DNA from: JBQTJJ01 sp052387235
GTDB taxonomy: Bacteria > Actinomycetota > Acidimicrobiia > Acidimicrobiales > GCA-2861595
Length of the DNA stretch: 34,306 nucleotides
NCBI GenBank assembly: GCA_052387235.1
Contig: JBQTJJ010000156.1
Location: 1-34,306, forward strand
Direction: 5' to 3'
Made by a program: the position numbers and the translations under genes. Shown piece after piece: positions 15,646 to 23,121 of this stretch (within the stretch, counting starts at the first letter, position 1; the number at the start of each line of letters is the position of its first letter). The notes under the pieces were generated by a model that had not been told where the DNA came from, searched no databases, and was given only the letters and a program-made list of their open reading frames with translations.

Positions 15646-16500
15646 GTGCCCACCGTCGCAGAGCGCCTGGGGTACCCGCCCGGCGCCAAGCTCCTGCTGG
15701 TCAACTGCGCCGACCTCGGCTCCAGCCACGCCGCCAACGTGGGCGTGTACGAGGCCCTGCGGGACGGCATCGCCACCTCGGCCAGCCTCATGGTGCCGGG
15801 ACCGTGGGCCAGGGAGGCGGCGGCCCGATACCTGGGCGAGGACGTGGGTGTGCACCTGACCCTCAACGCCGAGTGGGAGGTCTACCGCTGGGGTCCCATC
15901 ACCCACGCCCCCTCCCTGCTGGACGGCGACGGCGGGTTCCCCCGCACCGTCGAGGACGTCTGGGACCACGCCGATCTCGACGAGGTGAGCAGGGAGCTGC
16001 GGGCCCAGGTCGAGCGGGCCATCCTCTGGGGCTTCGACGTCAGCCATGTCGACTCCCACCTCGACGTCCTGCAGGGCCGGCCCGAGTTCTTCGACGTGTA
16101 CCTCGACCTGGCCGTGGACTTCGGGCTGCCCATGCGGCTGTCGGGGCCGTCCAAGGAGAGCGACGTGGGGTTCCCGTTCCGCCGCCTGGCGGCCGAGGCC
16201 GGCGTGGTCTTCCCGGACCAGTGCGTGGAGCTGCGGGGCACGGGCGTCCGCCGGGCCCTGGAGCGGGTGCTGTTCAACCTCGAGCCCGGCGTCACCGAGA
16301 TCCACGCCCATCCGGCCGTCGACGCGTCCGAGCTGCGCGCCCTCTCCCCCGACTGGGCGGCACGGGTCGACGACCACGACCTCCTGGTGCACGACCACGG
16401 CTTCCGCAGCCTGGCGGCCCGGGCCGGGGTGCAGCTGGTGGGCTACCGCCCCCTGCGAGATGCCATGCGGTCGGCATCCACACGGGCCGAGGCTCCGTAG
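15646..16500 (+). CDS. ChbG/HpnK (YdjC-like) family deacetylase
   Basis: A 284-residue protein of the YdjC/ChbG/HpnK carbohydrate deacetylase family. Metal-binding elements are visible: LLLVNCADLGSSHAAN (Asp of the first motif; the usual DD is AD here), VGVHLTLN (His), VSHVDSHLDV (His-x3-His region) and EIHAHPAVD (late His). These enzymes remove acetyl groups from N-acetylated sugars such as chitooligosaccharides or hopanoid glycosides; the substrate here is unknown. The GTG start follows the upstream -10 hexamer; the open frame continues far upstream but only as a shadow of the nuclease gene. Confidence 0.85.
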   Translation: MPTVAERLGYPPGAKLLLVNCADLGSSHAANVGVYEALRDGIATSASLMVPGPWAREAAARYLGEDVGVHLTLNAEWEVYRWGPITHAPSLLDGDGGFPRTVEDVWDHADLDEVSRELRAQVERAILWGFDVSHVDSHLDVLQGRPEFFDVYLDLAVDFGLPMRLSGPSKESDVGFPFRRLAAEAGVVFPDQCVELRGTGVRRALERVLFNLEPGVTEIHAHPAVDASELRALSPDWAARVDDHDLLVHDHGFRSLAARAGVQLVGYRPLRDAMRSASTRAEAP

Positions 16501-16550
16501 TCCCTCCGACGGCCCGAACCCCCGGGCGGTCGGAGACCAGGAGGCGCCCC

Positions 16551-16721
16551 ATGGGCCTCGGAGCACCGGAGATCCTCATCGTCCTCGCCGTCGTCCTGCT
16601 GCTGTTCGGGTCGACCCGGCTGCCGGCGCTGGCCCGTTCCCTCGGGCAGGCGTCGAACGAGTTCAAGGCCGGCGTGCGCGGCGAGAAGGACGCCGACGCT
16701 GCAGATGCGCTGGCCAAGTAG
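16551..16721 (+). CDS. tatA: Sec-independent (Tat) translocase subunit TatA
   Basis: A 56-residue TatA/E-type protein. It has a short N-terminus with an APE start, a transmembrane helix (ILIVLAVVLLLFG) containing the conserved F-G hinge, then an amphipathic helix (LPALARSLGQASNEFKAGV) and a short charged tail. TatA oligomers form the pore for folded twin-arginine substrates. A strong AGGAGG site sits seven bases upstream of the ATG. It overlaps the cupredoxin gene by 17 bases and precedes two ferritin-like proteins with twin-arginine-type signals, so it may serve these cargos. No tatC is in the window. Confidence 0.9.
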   Translation: MGLGAPEILIVLAVVLLLFGSTRLPALARSLGQASNEFKAGVRGEKDADAADALAK

Positions 16722-17082
16722 GGCGTCCGGCCGCACCCTGGCCGTCTGCGCCGTCCTCGGCCTGGCGGGCATCACCGCCGCCTGCGGGGGCGACTCCGAC
16801 TCCGGCACGGCCGGCGCCGACGCCGAGGGGGGCGGCGACGTGCTCACGATCGAGGACTTCGCCTACTCCCCCGAGCCCCTCGTGGTGGACAAGGGCACGG
16901 TGGTGCGGGTCGTGAACAACGACGACGCCCCCCACACCGTGACGGCCGACGACGGCTCCTTCGACACGGGCGAGCTGGGCAAGGGCGAGAGCAGGGACCT
17001 CACCCTCGACGGCACGGGGGAGCTCGCCTACCACTGCGAGATCCACGACTACATGCAGGGCGTCATCCGCGTCAGCGGATAG
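16705..17082 (+). CDS. Cupredoxin-domain lipoprotein (plastocyanin/azurin-like)
   Basis: A 125-residue exported lipoprotein: signal peptide with lipobox GITAAC (C27), a short Asp/Ser/Gly linker, then a type 1 copper domain. The copper ligands are all present and correctly spaced: H77 in APHTV, and C111, H114 and M117 in YHCEIHDYM. It is expected to carry electrons or handle copper on the outer face of the membrane. The gene overlaps tatA, suggesting co-transcription, and the ferritin-like genes follow after 74 bases. Its redox partner is not identified. Confidence 0.92.
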   Translation: MRWPSRASGRTLAVCAVLGLAGITAACGGDSDSGTAGADAEGGGDVLTIEDFAYSPEPLVVDKGTVVRVVNNDDAPHTVTADDGSFDTGELGKGESRDLTLDGTGELAYHCEIHDYMQGVIRVSG

Positions 17083-17156
17083 GCACGAACACCTACCCGA
17101 ACAGTGGCGGACACCAAGACGCCGTCCGCCGCCGACCTGAAAGGACATCCGTTTCG

Positions 17157-18020
17157 GTGACCATCGATGACCGATCACTCAACGAGTTGATCGTCGAATC
17201 CCAGGATCTGCAGGTCGACGCCCTGCGCGACATCAAGGCCACGCTCCCGGAGCTGGCCGAGATCCGCGAGGAGCGCCGGGGCCAGGAGATCAACGTCGAC
17301 GAGATCGACCGCTACAACGCCAACCGCCGCAACGTCCTGCGCAGCATGGGGCTCAGCGGCGGCGGGCTGGCCGCCCGCGGCCTGTTCGGCGGTGGGCTCG
17401 GCGCCCTCCTCACCGGCCTCCTGGCCACGCCGGCCCGGGCCGACGAGGCTCTGGACATCCAGATCCTCCAGACCGCCTCGTCGCTCGAGGTCCTGGCCGT
17501 GGCCACCTACGGGGCTGCGCTCAGCCTCGACTTCATCAAGAGCGGCAACCCGGTCGTGGTGAAGTTCGCCCAGACGACGATGATGCAGCACGACGAGCAC
17601 CGCAAGGCCTTCCAGAGCCAGACCAAGGCCCTCGGCGGCAAGGAGCAGACCGCGGCGAACTCGAAGTTCGCCCCGATCGTGGAGCAGGCCAAGCCCACCC
17701 TCAAGGCCCCGCTCGACGTGGTGAACCTGGCCGAGACGCTGGAGACGGTCGCCACCCAGACCTACCTCCAGAACACGACCCAGCTGGAGGACACCGCCTC
17801 CAAGAAGGTCATGGCCAGCGTCATGGGCGTCGAGACCCAGCACGCCGCCGTGCTCCGGGCCGTCAAGGCCCTGCTCGAGGGCGGCGCGCCCGATCTCATC
17901 AAGATCCCCATCGGCGCCGACGTGGCGAAGCTCCCGGCCGCGGCCGGCAGCGTCGCCTTCCCCGACGCCTTCGAGCCCGTCAAGACCGTGGCCGAGCCGG
18001 AGACGGGGGCCGTCAAGTGA
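17157..18020 (+). CDS. Exported ferritin-like domain protein (first of pair)
   Basis: A 287-residue protein with an unusually long cytoplasmic N-region (about 55 residues). A twin-arginine-type signal follows (NRRNVLRSMG ... LLTGLLATPARA, cleavage near 95), then a Ferritin_2-like four-helix bundle. Candidate di-metal ligands, one set per helix: E111; H145, E147 and H148; E196; E226 and H229. It probably binds iron or another metal outside the cytoplasm. An AAAGGA site lies 11 bases before the GTG start. It overlaps the next ferritin-like gene by four bases (GTGA), so the two are translationally coupled. The long N-region before the signal is odd; the twin-arginine match is weak at the hydrophobic +2/+3 positions. 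Confidence 0.82.
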   Translation: MTIDDRSLNELIVESQDLQVDALRDIKATLPELAEIREERRGQEINVDEIDRYNANRRNVLRSMGLSGGGLAARGLFGGGLGALLTGLLATPARADEALDIQILQTASSLEVLAVATYGAALSLDFIKSGNPVVVKFAQTTMMQHDEHRKAFQSQTKALGGKEQTAANSKFAPIVEQAKPTLKAPLDVVNLAETLETVATQTYLQNTTQLEDTASKKVMASVMGVETQHAAVLRAVKALLEGGAPDLIKIPIGADVAKLPAAAGSVAFPDAFEPVKTVAEPETGAVK

Positions 18021-18721
18021 GCCAGGAGACCGAGGACCAGATGGACATCGAGACCACCGAGGCCGAAGCAGCGTTCTCCGGCTTCAGCCGACGACGCTTC
18101 CTCGTCGGCACCGGCCTGGCCGCCGGCCTGGCCGTCGTCGCCGCCGCCTGCGGTGACGACGACGACGACACCGCCGGCGGCACCGACACCTCGTCCTCCA
18201 TGGAGGACGGGGCGAGCTCCGGCGACGAGGCCGGAGGCGACGTCGCCGTGGCCGAGTTCGCCGCCGGCCTCGAGGTCCTGGCCGTGGGCACCTACAAGGC
18301 GGCGCTCGACGCCGCCACCGCCGGCAAGCTCGGCGCCGTGCCCCCCGCCGTGGCCGAGTTCGTGCAGACGGCCATGGCCCACCACGAGGAGCACCTCGCA
18401 GCCTGGAACAAGGTGGTCACCGGCGCCGGCGGGACCGCGGTGTCCACACCCAACGCCCAGCTGAAGCCGGTGGTGGACGCCGAGTTCGGCAAGGCCAAGA
18501 CCATCGTGGACGCGGCCAAGCTGGCCCGCACGCTGGAGGAGACGGCGGCGGCCACCTACCTCAGCGCCATCCCGAACCTGAAGAGCAAGGACGCCGTCAA
18601 GCTGGCGGCCTCGATCCAGGCCACCGACGCCAAGCACGTGGCCATCCTCAACTTCGTGCTCGGCGAGTACCCGGTCCCCGACGTGTTCGCCAAGACCGAC
18701 AAGGCGGCCAAGCCGGCGTAG
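18017..18721 (+). CDS. Twin-arginine ferritin-like lipoprotein (second of pair)
   Basis: A 234-residue paralogue of the preceding protein with a clear twin-arginine signal (SRRRFLVGTG, R25-R26) and a lipobox (VAAAC, C45). An Asp-rich stretch follows (DDDDD), then a four-helix ferritin-like domain. Ligand positions match its neighbour: E86; H123, E125 and H126; E174; and D204/H207, where aspartate replaces the glutamate of the fourth helix. It should be folded with metal in the cytoplasm, exported by Tat and anchored as a lipoprotein. The GTG start overlaps the upstream stop. A GC-rich terminator follows 24 bases after its stop. Confidence 0.85.
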   Translation: MSQETEDQMDIETTEAEAAFSGFSRRRFLVGTGLAAGLAVVAAACGDDDDDTAGGTDTSSSMEDGASSGDEAGGDVAVAEFAAGLEVLAVGTYKAALDAATAGKLGAVPPAVAEFVQTAMAHHEEHLAAWNKVVTGAGGTAVSTPNAQLKPVVDAEFGKAKTIVDAAKLARTLEETAAATYLSAIPNLKSKDAVKLAASIQATDAKHVAILNFVLGEYPVPDVFAKTDKAAKPA

Positions 18722-18745
18722 GACGCGGCACCACAGCCGCAGCTC

Positions 18746-18778
18746 CGCGGCCCGCCCCCTCCCCCGGGGCGGGCCGCG
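18746..18778 (+). terminator. 13-bp GC stem-loop after ferritin-like genes
   Basis: CGCGGCCCGCCCC (18746-18758), a seven-base loop, then the exact complement (18766-18778). It is 24 bases after the stop of the second ferritin-like gene and is not followed by a T-tract. Confidence 0.55.
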
Positions 18779-18829
18779 TCGCGTCCGGCCGGCGTCCGTG
18801 CCCGCGTCGGAGCAGCCGCCCGCGTGACG

Positions 18830-18835
18830 TACCGT
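18830..18835 (+). promoter_or_regulatory. -10 hexamer TACCGT, probable leaderless start for 18843
   Basis: TACCGT ends seven bases before the ATG at 18843. The intervening TGAGGGG could be read as a ribosome-binding site, but a transcript starting at the usual distance would not contain it. Confidence 0.5.
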
Positions 18836-18842
18836 TGAGGGG

Positions 18843-19967
18843 ATGCACAGGGGGCAGGGGAATGGCCGGGTCCGGTGGGCGTGGGTGGCGGTCGTGGGCG
18901 TGGCCGTGTCGAGCACCTTCACGGGCGCCGTGGCGGCCGGTGCCACCGGGACGGGCGGGCCGGCGCCGCTGCTGGGCGTCTACTACGGCAACCAGGGCTG
19001 GGCCATGAACGACGTCAAGGCCCTGGAGGCCTGGCAGGGGAAGCGCCACGCCGTGGTGGAGCTGTTCACCAACTGGAACGGCTCCCGCAAGACGATGGAC
19101 AACCTGTTCAAGCAGCAGCTGCCGAACATCTGGGCCAACGGCAACGTGCCCCTCGTGACCTGGGAGCCCTTCACCGGCGCCAACACGCCGGCCGACATCG
19201 AGGTCCGGATCGCCAGGGGCGACCACGACGCCTACGTGACCACCTGGGCCCAGCGCCTGGCCGGCTTCCTGAGCGGGCCCGACACGGTCCTCGGCACCGA
19301 CGACGACCGGCGGGCCTACGTCCGCCTCGGCCACGAGCCCAACGGGGACTGGTACCCGTGGGGCGCGGCCCAGGGCGGCAACACCCCGGCCGACTACGTC
19401 GCCATGTGGCGGCGGGTGCACGGGCTGGTGGCAGCCGCCGGCCCGGGCCCGTCGAGGGTCCAGTGGATGTGGGCCGCCAACGCCGAGGACATCGGCGGCT
19501 TCCCGGCCGAGGGGTTCTACCCCGGCGACAGCTACGTCGACTGGGTGGCGGTGGACGGCTACAACTGGGGGGGCAGCCAGTCGTGGTCGTCGTGGAAGTC
19601 GCCGGCCGAGGTCCTCGGGCCCATGGTCGCCCGGGTGCAGGCCGTCGCCCCCGCCAAGCCCGTCGCCGTCACCGAGACCGCCTCCACCTCGTCGGGCGGC
19701 GGCCTCACCGCCAAGGGCGCCTGGGTGACCGACCTGTACGCCTGGGCTCCCGCCAACGGCGTGCGCATGGTGGTCTGGTTCAACACCGACAAGGAGACCG
19801 ACTGGGCCGTGTTCGGCGGCTCGGGCGGGGACGGCACGTTCCGCTACGGGAGGACCACCTACCGCACCTTGGCCGCCTACAAGGCCGCCGCCGGCTCGGG
19901 TCCCTACGCCGGCAGCGACCCCGCCAACCCCCGCCTCCTCACCGACGCGCAGTTCGCCGGCGCCTGA
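18843..19967 (+). CDS. Secreted GH26-like glycoside hydrolase
   Basis: A 374-residue exported protein with a signal peptide (WAWVAVVGVAVSSTFTGAVAAG) and a TIM-barrel domain resembling family 26 glycosidases (beta-mannanase and related endoglycanases). The proposed acid/base is E165 in RLGHEPNGDW, with the neighbouring His and Asn typical of the family. The proposed nucleophile is E278 in VAVTETAST. Both are intact. It probably cleaves a beta-linked polysaccharide outside the cell; which one cannot be told. It ends at a perfect stem-loop shared with the convergent anti-sigma gene. Confidence 0.85.
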   Translation: MHRGQGNGRVRWAWVAVVGVAVSSTFTGAVAAGATGTGGPAPLLGVYYGNQGWAMNDVKALEAWQGKRHAVVELFTNWNGSRKTMDNLFKQQLPNIWANGNVPLVTWEPFTGANTPADIEVRIARGDHDAYVTTWAQRLAGFLSGPDTVLGTDDDRRAYVRLGHEPNGDWYPWGAAQGGNTPADYVAMWRRVHGLVAAAGPGPSRVQWMWAANAEDIGGFPAEGFYPGDSYVDWVAVDGYNWGGSQSWSSWKSPAEVLGPMVARVQAVAPAKPVAVTETASTSSGGGLTAKGAWVTDLYAWAPANGVRMVVWFNTDKETDWAVFGGSGGDGTFRYGRTTYRTLAAYKAAAGSGPYAGSDPANPRLLTDAQFAGA

Positions 19968-19975
19968 GGCAACCC

Positions 19976-20024
19976 TTCTGGTCCGCAGAACGACACGGTT
20001 TCCATGTCGTTCTGCGGACCAGAA
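19976..20024. terminator. Perfect 20-bp stem-loop between convergent genes
   Basis: Arms 19976-19995 and 20005-20024 are exact complements (beginning TTCTGGTCCGC), around a nine-base loop. The stem starts eight bases after the glycosidase stop and ends seven bases after the anti-sigma stop, so it can serve both strands. No U-tract is present. Confidence 0.75.
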
Positions 20025-20031
20025 CGGCCGG

Positions 20032-20793
20032 CTACGCCACCGGCAGGTAGCCCTTCACCACCGGGGCCGAGGAGGGCGCGGCCACGCCGCCGGCCGGCTC
20101 GGCCGTGACGGCCAGGACGGTGACGCCGGTGCCGGCGATCTGCACGGCCGAGACCTCGGGGTCGGTGCCGAGCACGCCCACCGAGACGGGCTGGTCGCCG
20201 GCGATGGCCCACATCTGGTAGGTCCGATCGGCCGGCAGCGGGGGCAGGTTGTTCTCCACCAGGTAGGCGGCACCGCTGTCGCGCACCACGGCCCTGACGA
20301 AGGTGACGCCGTCGTCGGAGCGCAGGTCGACCCGGCGGGCGCTCTGGTCCAGGAGGGCGGCCTGCACCGCCTTGTCGAGGCCGCTGCTCTGGAGGGCGGA
20401 CGCCAGCTGGTCCTGGCGGTCGTCCATGCGCTCGATCTGGACGCCGAGGACGGCGATGACGGCGGCCGCGACCGCGGCCAGGGCGGCGAGGGCCCGGGCC
20501 GGGACCGAGCGCCGGCGCACCTTGGGCGGCCGCAGGGCCACCACCCGGGCCATGTCGAGCTGGGGCGGCGCCTCCTCCTCCAGGTTGGCGGCGATGCGCG
20601 ACCAGACCAGCGACGGGGCGGGCGAGCCCACCTGGGCCAGCGACGCCGCCATCTCGCGGTGTTCCGCCACCTCGGCCCGGCAGCGCGGGCAGTCCCGCAG
20701 GTGGAGCTCGACGGCGTCGGCCTCCTCGGGGTCCACTGCGTCCAGGGCGTAGACCCCCAGGAGCTCCTCGATCTCCGCATGGTTCAGTTCCAT
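20032..20793 (-). CDS. RskA-like anti-sigma factor
   Basis: A 253-residue single-pass membrane protein. The N-terminal anti-sigma domain has a zinc motif H31-x3-C35-x2-C38 (HLRDCPRC). Then come a basic linker, one transmembrane helix (ALAALAAVAAAVIAVLG) and an extracytoplasmic RskA-type C-terminal domain (TYQMWAIAGDQPVSVG). It should hold the neighbouring ECF sigma factor inactive until a signal triggers release, in mycobacterial RskA by proteolysis. The ATG at 20793 overlaps the end of the sigma gene by ten bases; the larger open frame upstream is a shadow. The zinc site may make it redox-sensitive; this is inference. Confidence 0.92.
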   Translation of the reverse strand: MELNHAEIEELLGVYALDAVDPEEADAVELHLRDCPRCRAEVAEHREMAASLAQVGSPAPSLVWSRIAANLEEEAPPQLDMARVVALRPPKVRRRSVPARALAALAAVAAAVIAVLGVQIERMDDRQDQLASALQSSGLDKAVQAALLDQSARRVDLRSDDGVTFVRAVVRDSGAAYLVENNLPPLPADRTYQMWAIAGDQPVSVGVLGTDPEVSAVQIAGTGVTVLAVTAEPAGGVAAPSSAPVVKGYLPVA

Positions 20794-21371
20794 GCCATTC
20801 CCCCCTCGGCGAGGTCGGCCGTGCCCAGCGCCGTCCTCATCCGCTTGAGCCCTGCTCGGATCCTGCTCTTCACCGTGCCCTCCGGCTCGCCCAGGAGGGT
20901 GGCCACCTCCCGGTAGGTGTGGCCGCCGAAGTAGGCCAGCTCGATGGCCCGCCGCTCCGCTCGGGGCAGCTCGGCCACCACCTCCTTGACCTGCTCGGCC
21001 AGGGCGAGGTCCCAGACCTCGTGCTCGACGTCGTAACCGGCCTCGGCCGTCTGGCGGGCCTCCCGCTCCTCCCGGCGCCGGCGGGAGGTGTCGGACCGCA
21101 GCAGGTCCACCGACCGGCCGTGGGTCTGCGCCAGCAGGTACGACCTCAGCGAGCCCCGGTCGGGGTCGAACTTGTCGGGCTGCGTCCACAGGCGCAGGAA
21201 GACCTCCTGCACCACCTCCTCCGCCGCCGTCTGGTCGCACAGGACCCGCTTGGCCAGGGCGAACACGGCGCCGGCGTGGCGGCGGTAGGCCTCGGCCAGC
21301 GCGTCCTCGCGGTAGCGCGCGATGGCCACGACCAACCCGCCGTCACTGATCTCCTGCAGGCCCTGGACCAC
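20784..21371 (-). CDS. ECF RNA polymerase sigma factor, SigK-like
   Basis: A 195-residue sigma factor of the extracytoplasmic function type. Region 2 (EAYRRHAGAVFALAKRV ... EVVQEVFLRLWTQ, about 26-64) includes the -10 recognition helix. Region 4 (LPRAERRAIELAYFGGHTYREVATLLGEPEGTVKSRIRAGLKRMR) has the -35 helix-turn-helix. Its overlap with an RskA-like anti-sigma gene supports the SigK assignment. It starts at a GTG with no obvious ribosome-binding site. It lies 55 bases after the duplicated lipoprotein gene on the same strand, so the lipoprotein may belong to its operon or regulon. Confidence 0.92.
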   Translation of the reverse strand: MVQGLQEISDGGLVVAIARYREDALAEAYRRHAGAVFALAKRVLCDQTAAEEVVQEVFLRLWTQPDKFDPDRGSLRSYLLAQTHGRSVDLLRSDTSRRRREEREARQTAEAGYDVEHEVWDLALAEQVKEVVAELPRAERRAIELAYFGGHTYREVATLLGEPEGTVKSRIRAGLKRMRTALGTADLAEGGMAWN

Positions 21372-21426
21372 CGGCTCATCTTCGGTGCCGTCCCTTCCCC
21401 CGGATTGCGCACGTGTGGGAATCGGC

Positions 21427-22638
21427 TCAGCCGAACTTCTTCGGGAACTGGCGGGCGATCCCGGTGGCCAGGTAGAGCGCGGTCGCGGGCATGCGCCCCG
21501 CCGCGGCGCGCAGCTTCACGACCTGGGCCGGGTCCCTGGCCGCCTGGGACTCGATGGCGGCCAGCAGGCTGTCGACGTGCTCGCCCAGGTCGGTGACGAC
21601 GTCCTCCTTGGAGAGGTTGGGGTTCACCGAGTTGAGGAGGGCGCCGAAGGCGGTGCGGTAGCCGTCGAGGCTCTCCCGGGCCCTGCCCATCCCGATCGCG
21701 TCGCGCGCCGCCGCCGCCTCGGCGAAGTCGTCGATGAACCCGACGTGCGTGCGCCACAGCTCGAGGAACCTCCGGCCGGCGTCGTCGCCGTAGACGGTGG
21801 CGAAGATGCGGGACAGCTCGAGGGAGTTCTCGGCGAGGGGCTCGCGCGCGGCCTCGCCGTCACCCCCGGCCAGCTTCAGGGCCGCGGCCAGGCCGGCCAG
21901 GTAGGTGTGCTCCTGGAGCATGGAGGACAGCTCGGTGCGCACGGCGGCGCTGGGCCCGTCCACCGCGCCCGGGATCTCCTTCTTTCCCTTGTCCTTGATG
22001 ATGGCGGCCACCATGACGATGGCGGTGCCGCCGGCCTCGTCGGTGGCTTCCTTGAGCGTGGTGAGGGCGGTGGGATCCTGCTTGACCATGGCGGTGACGG
22101 CCGTCTGGAACATGGCGGAGTAGGACTCCATGGCCTCACCCATGGCGTCGGTGGTGAGCTGGTTGTTCACCGAGTTCAGCAGGGCCGCGACCTCCCCCTG
22201 CACCGCCGTGATGCCGGCCTTGGCCTTGTCGATCCGGGCCGGGTCGGCCGCGGCCGACGCCGACGCGAACTCGAGGAGCGCAGCGCCGTTCCGGCGCCAG
22301 GCGTCGAGGAACTGCTGGCCCGTGGGCGCCCCGTACTGCTCGGCGATCTCGGCGGCCAGGGCGGCGGTGTTCTCGTCCAGGGCGGTGACGGCGGGCCCGG
22401 GATCCTGGCCGGCGACGATCGACGACGACGCAATGCCGGCCAGCAGCACGTGCTCCTGCAGCAGCGAGGTGAGGTGGGCCCGCAGCTCGACCGCGGGCGA
22501 GGCCACCTTCTCCGTGGCGTCGTACGCGATCGTGGTGGGCGTCGCCTCCCCGCCCGAGCCCCCGTCGTCGCTGCAGGCGGCGCCGAGCACCGCCAGCGCC
22601 AGCACGCACCCGGCGACCTTCGTCCTTGCCCTGCTCAT
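21427..22638 (-). CDS. Lipoprotein with two tandem helical domains, unknown function
   Basis: A 403-residue lipoprotein with lipobox VLGAAC (C22). The mature part is an internal duplication of about 165 residues. Repeat 1 begins LRAHLTSLLQEHVLLAGIA and repeat 2 RTELSSMLQEHTYLAGLA. Both then have a FLDAWRRN/FLELWRTH segment and an ALLNSVNxxL segment. The sequence is almost all helical, consistent with two helix bundles in tandem. The conserved LQEH histidine and glutamate in both copies could bind metal or haem, but no known motif confirms this. I do not recognise the family. A GAGGAG site precedes the ATG. It sits directly upstream of the ECF sigma gene. Confidence 0.75.
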   Translation of the reverse strand: MSRARTKVAGCVLALAVLGAACSDDGGSGGEATPTTIAYDATEKVASPAVELRAHLTSLLQEHVLLAGIASSSIVAGQDPGPAVTALDENTAALAAEIAEQYGAPTGQQFLDAWRRNGAALLEFASASAAADPARIDKAKAGITAVQGEVAALLNSVNNQLTTDAMGEAMESYSAMFQTAVTAMVKQDPTALTTLKEATDEAGGTAIVMVAAIIKDKGKKEIPGAVDGPSAAVRTELSSMLQEHTYLAGLAAALKLAGGDGEAAREPLAENSLELSRIFATVYGDDAGRRFLELWRTHVGFIDDFAEAAAARDAIGMGRARESLDGYRTAFGALLNSVNPNLSKEDVVTDLGEHVDSLLAAIESQAARDPAQVVKLRAAAGRMPATALYLATGIARQFPKKFG

Positions 22639-22690
22639 CAGGTCCTGCTCCTCGTTGGGGTTCGACCGGGCCGGGGCCCGGCACGGTCGG

Positions 22691-23077
22691 TCAGTACTCG
22701 GTGATCTCGCGGATCTCGCCCTGGAGCGCCTTGTACTCCGGCGAGTTGGTGATGGGCAGCAGCGCCATGAGCTTGGCCATGTTGCCGGTGACCTTCACCC
22801 GGCCCTGCATGAAGGCGGCGTTGGCGTCCAGCTCACCCTTCTGGATGGCCGTGGCGTCCTCGTACGACTGGGTGAGCGTGATCTCGGGGTCCTCGATGTC
22901 CCCCAGCCCGCTCTCGAGGAGCTTGCCGTTCTCGAGGAGCCAGAAGTAGCGCACGTCGCCGTCGGGGGCGCCGGTGACCACGTACTGCATGCGGGCAGAG
23001 GCACCGGGACGCTCTGGCTGGCTCTCGGCCAGCTTCCTGCAGTCGTCGTGCCACTCCTGGCTGAGAAACTTCGGCAT
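22691..23077 (-). CDS. SCP2 sterol-carrier-like domain protein
   Basis: A 128-residue cytoplasmic protein with the SCP2 (sterol carrier protein 2) pattern: MQYVVTG, RYFWLLENGKL, DPEITLTQSYEDATAIQKGELDANAAFMQGRVKVTGNMAKLMAL. Members form a hydrophobic tunnel that binds lipids or acyl groups; the ligand here is unknown. The ATG at 23077 has an AGGAGGG site immediately upstream, which rejects the much longer open frame through the Mca gene. It precedes the duplicated lipoprotein gene by 52 bases on the same strand. A weak GC inverted repeat lies in that gap (about 22664-22688). Confidence 0.88.
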   Translation of the reverse strand: MPKFLSQEWHDDCRKLAESQPERPGASARMQYVVTGAPDGDVRYFWLLENGKLLESGLGDIEDPEITLTQSYEDATAIQKGELDANAAFMQGRVKVTGNMAKLMALLPITNSPEYKALQGEIREITEY

Positions 23078-23121
23078 GCACCCTCCTGGCGTGTCGCCCG
23101 GCCAACTCCGAGGAGGCGAAT

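Noticed and set aside
20794..21240. Upstream extension of the anti-sigma frame into the sigma gene
   Set aside because: It is a shadow of the sigma factor in another frame; the ATG at 20793 begins the zinc anti-sigma domain directly.
22664..22688. GC-rich inverted repeat after the SCP2-like gene as a terminator
   Set aside because: The stem is imperfect and such GGCC/GGCC matches are frequent at this GC content.
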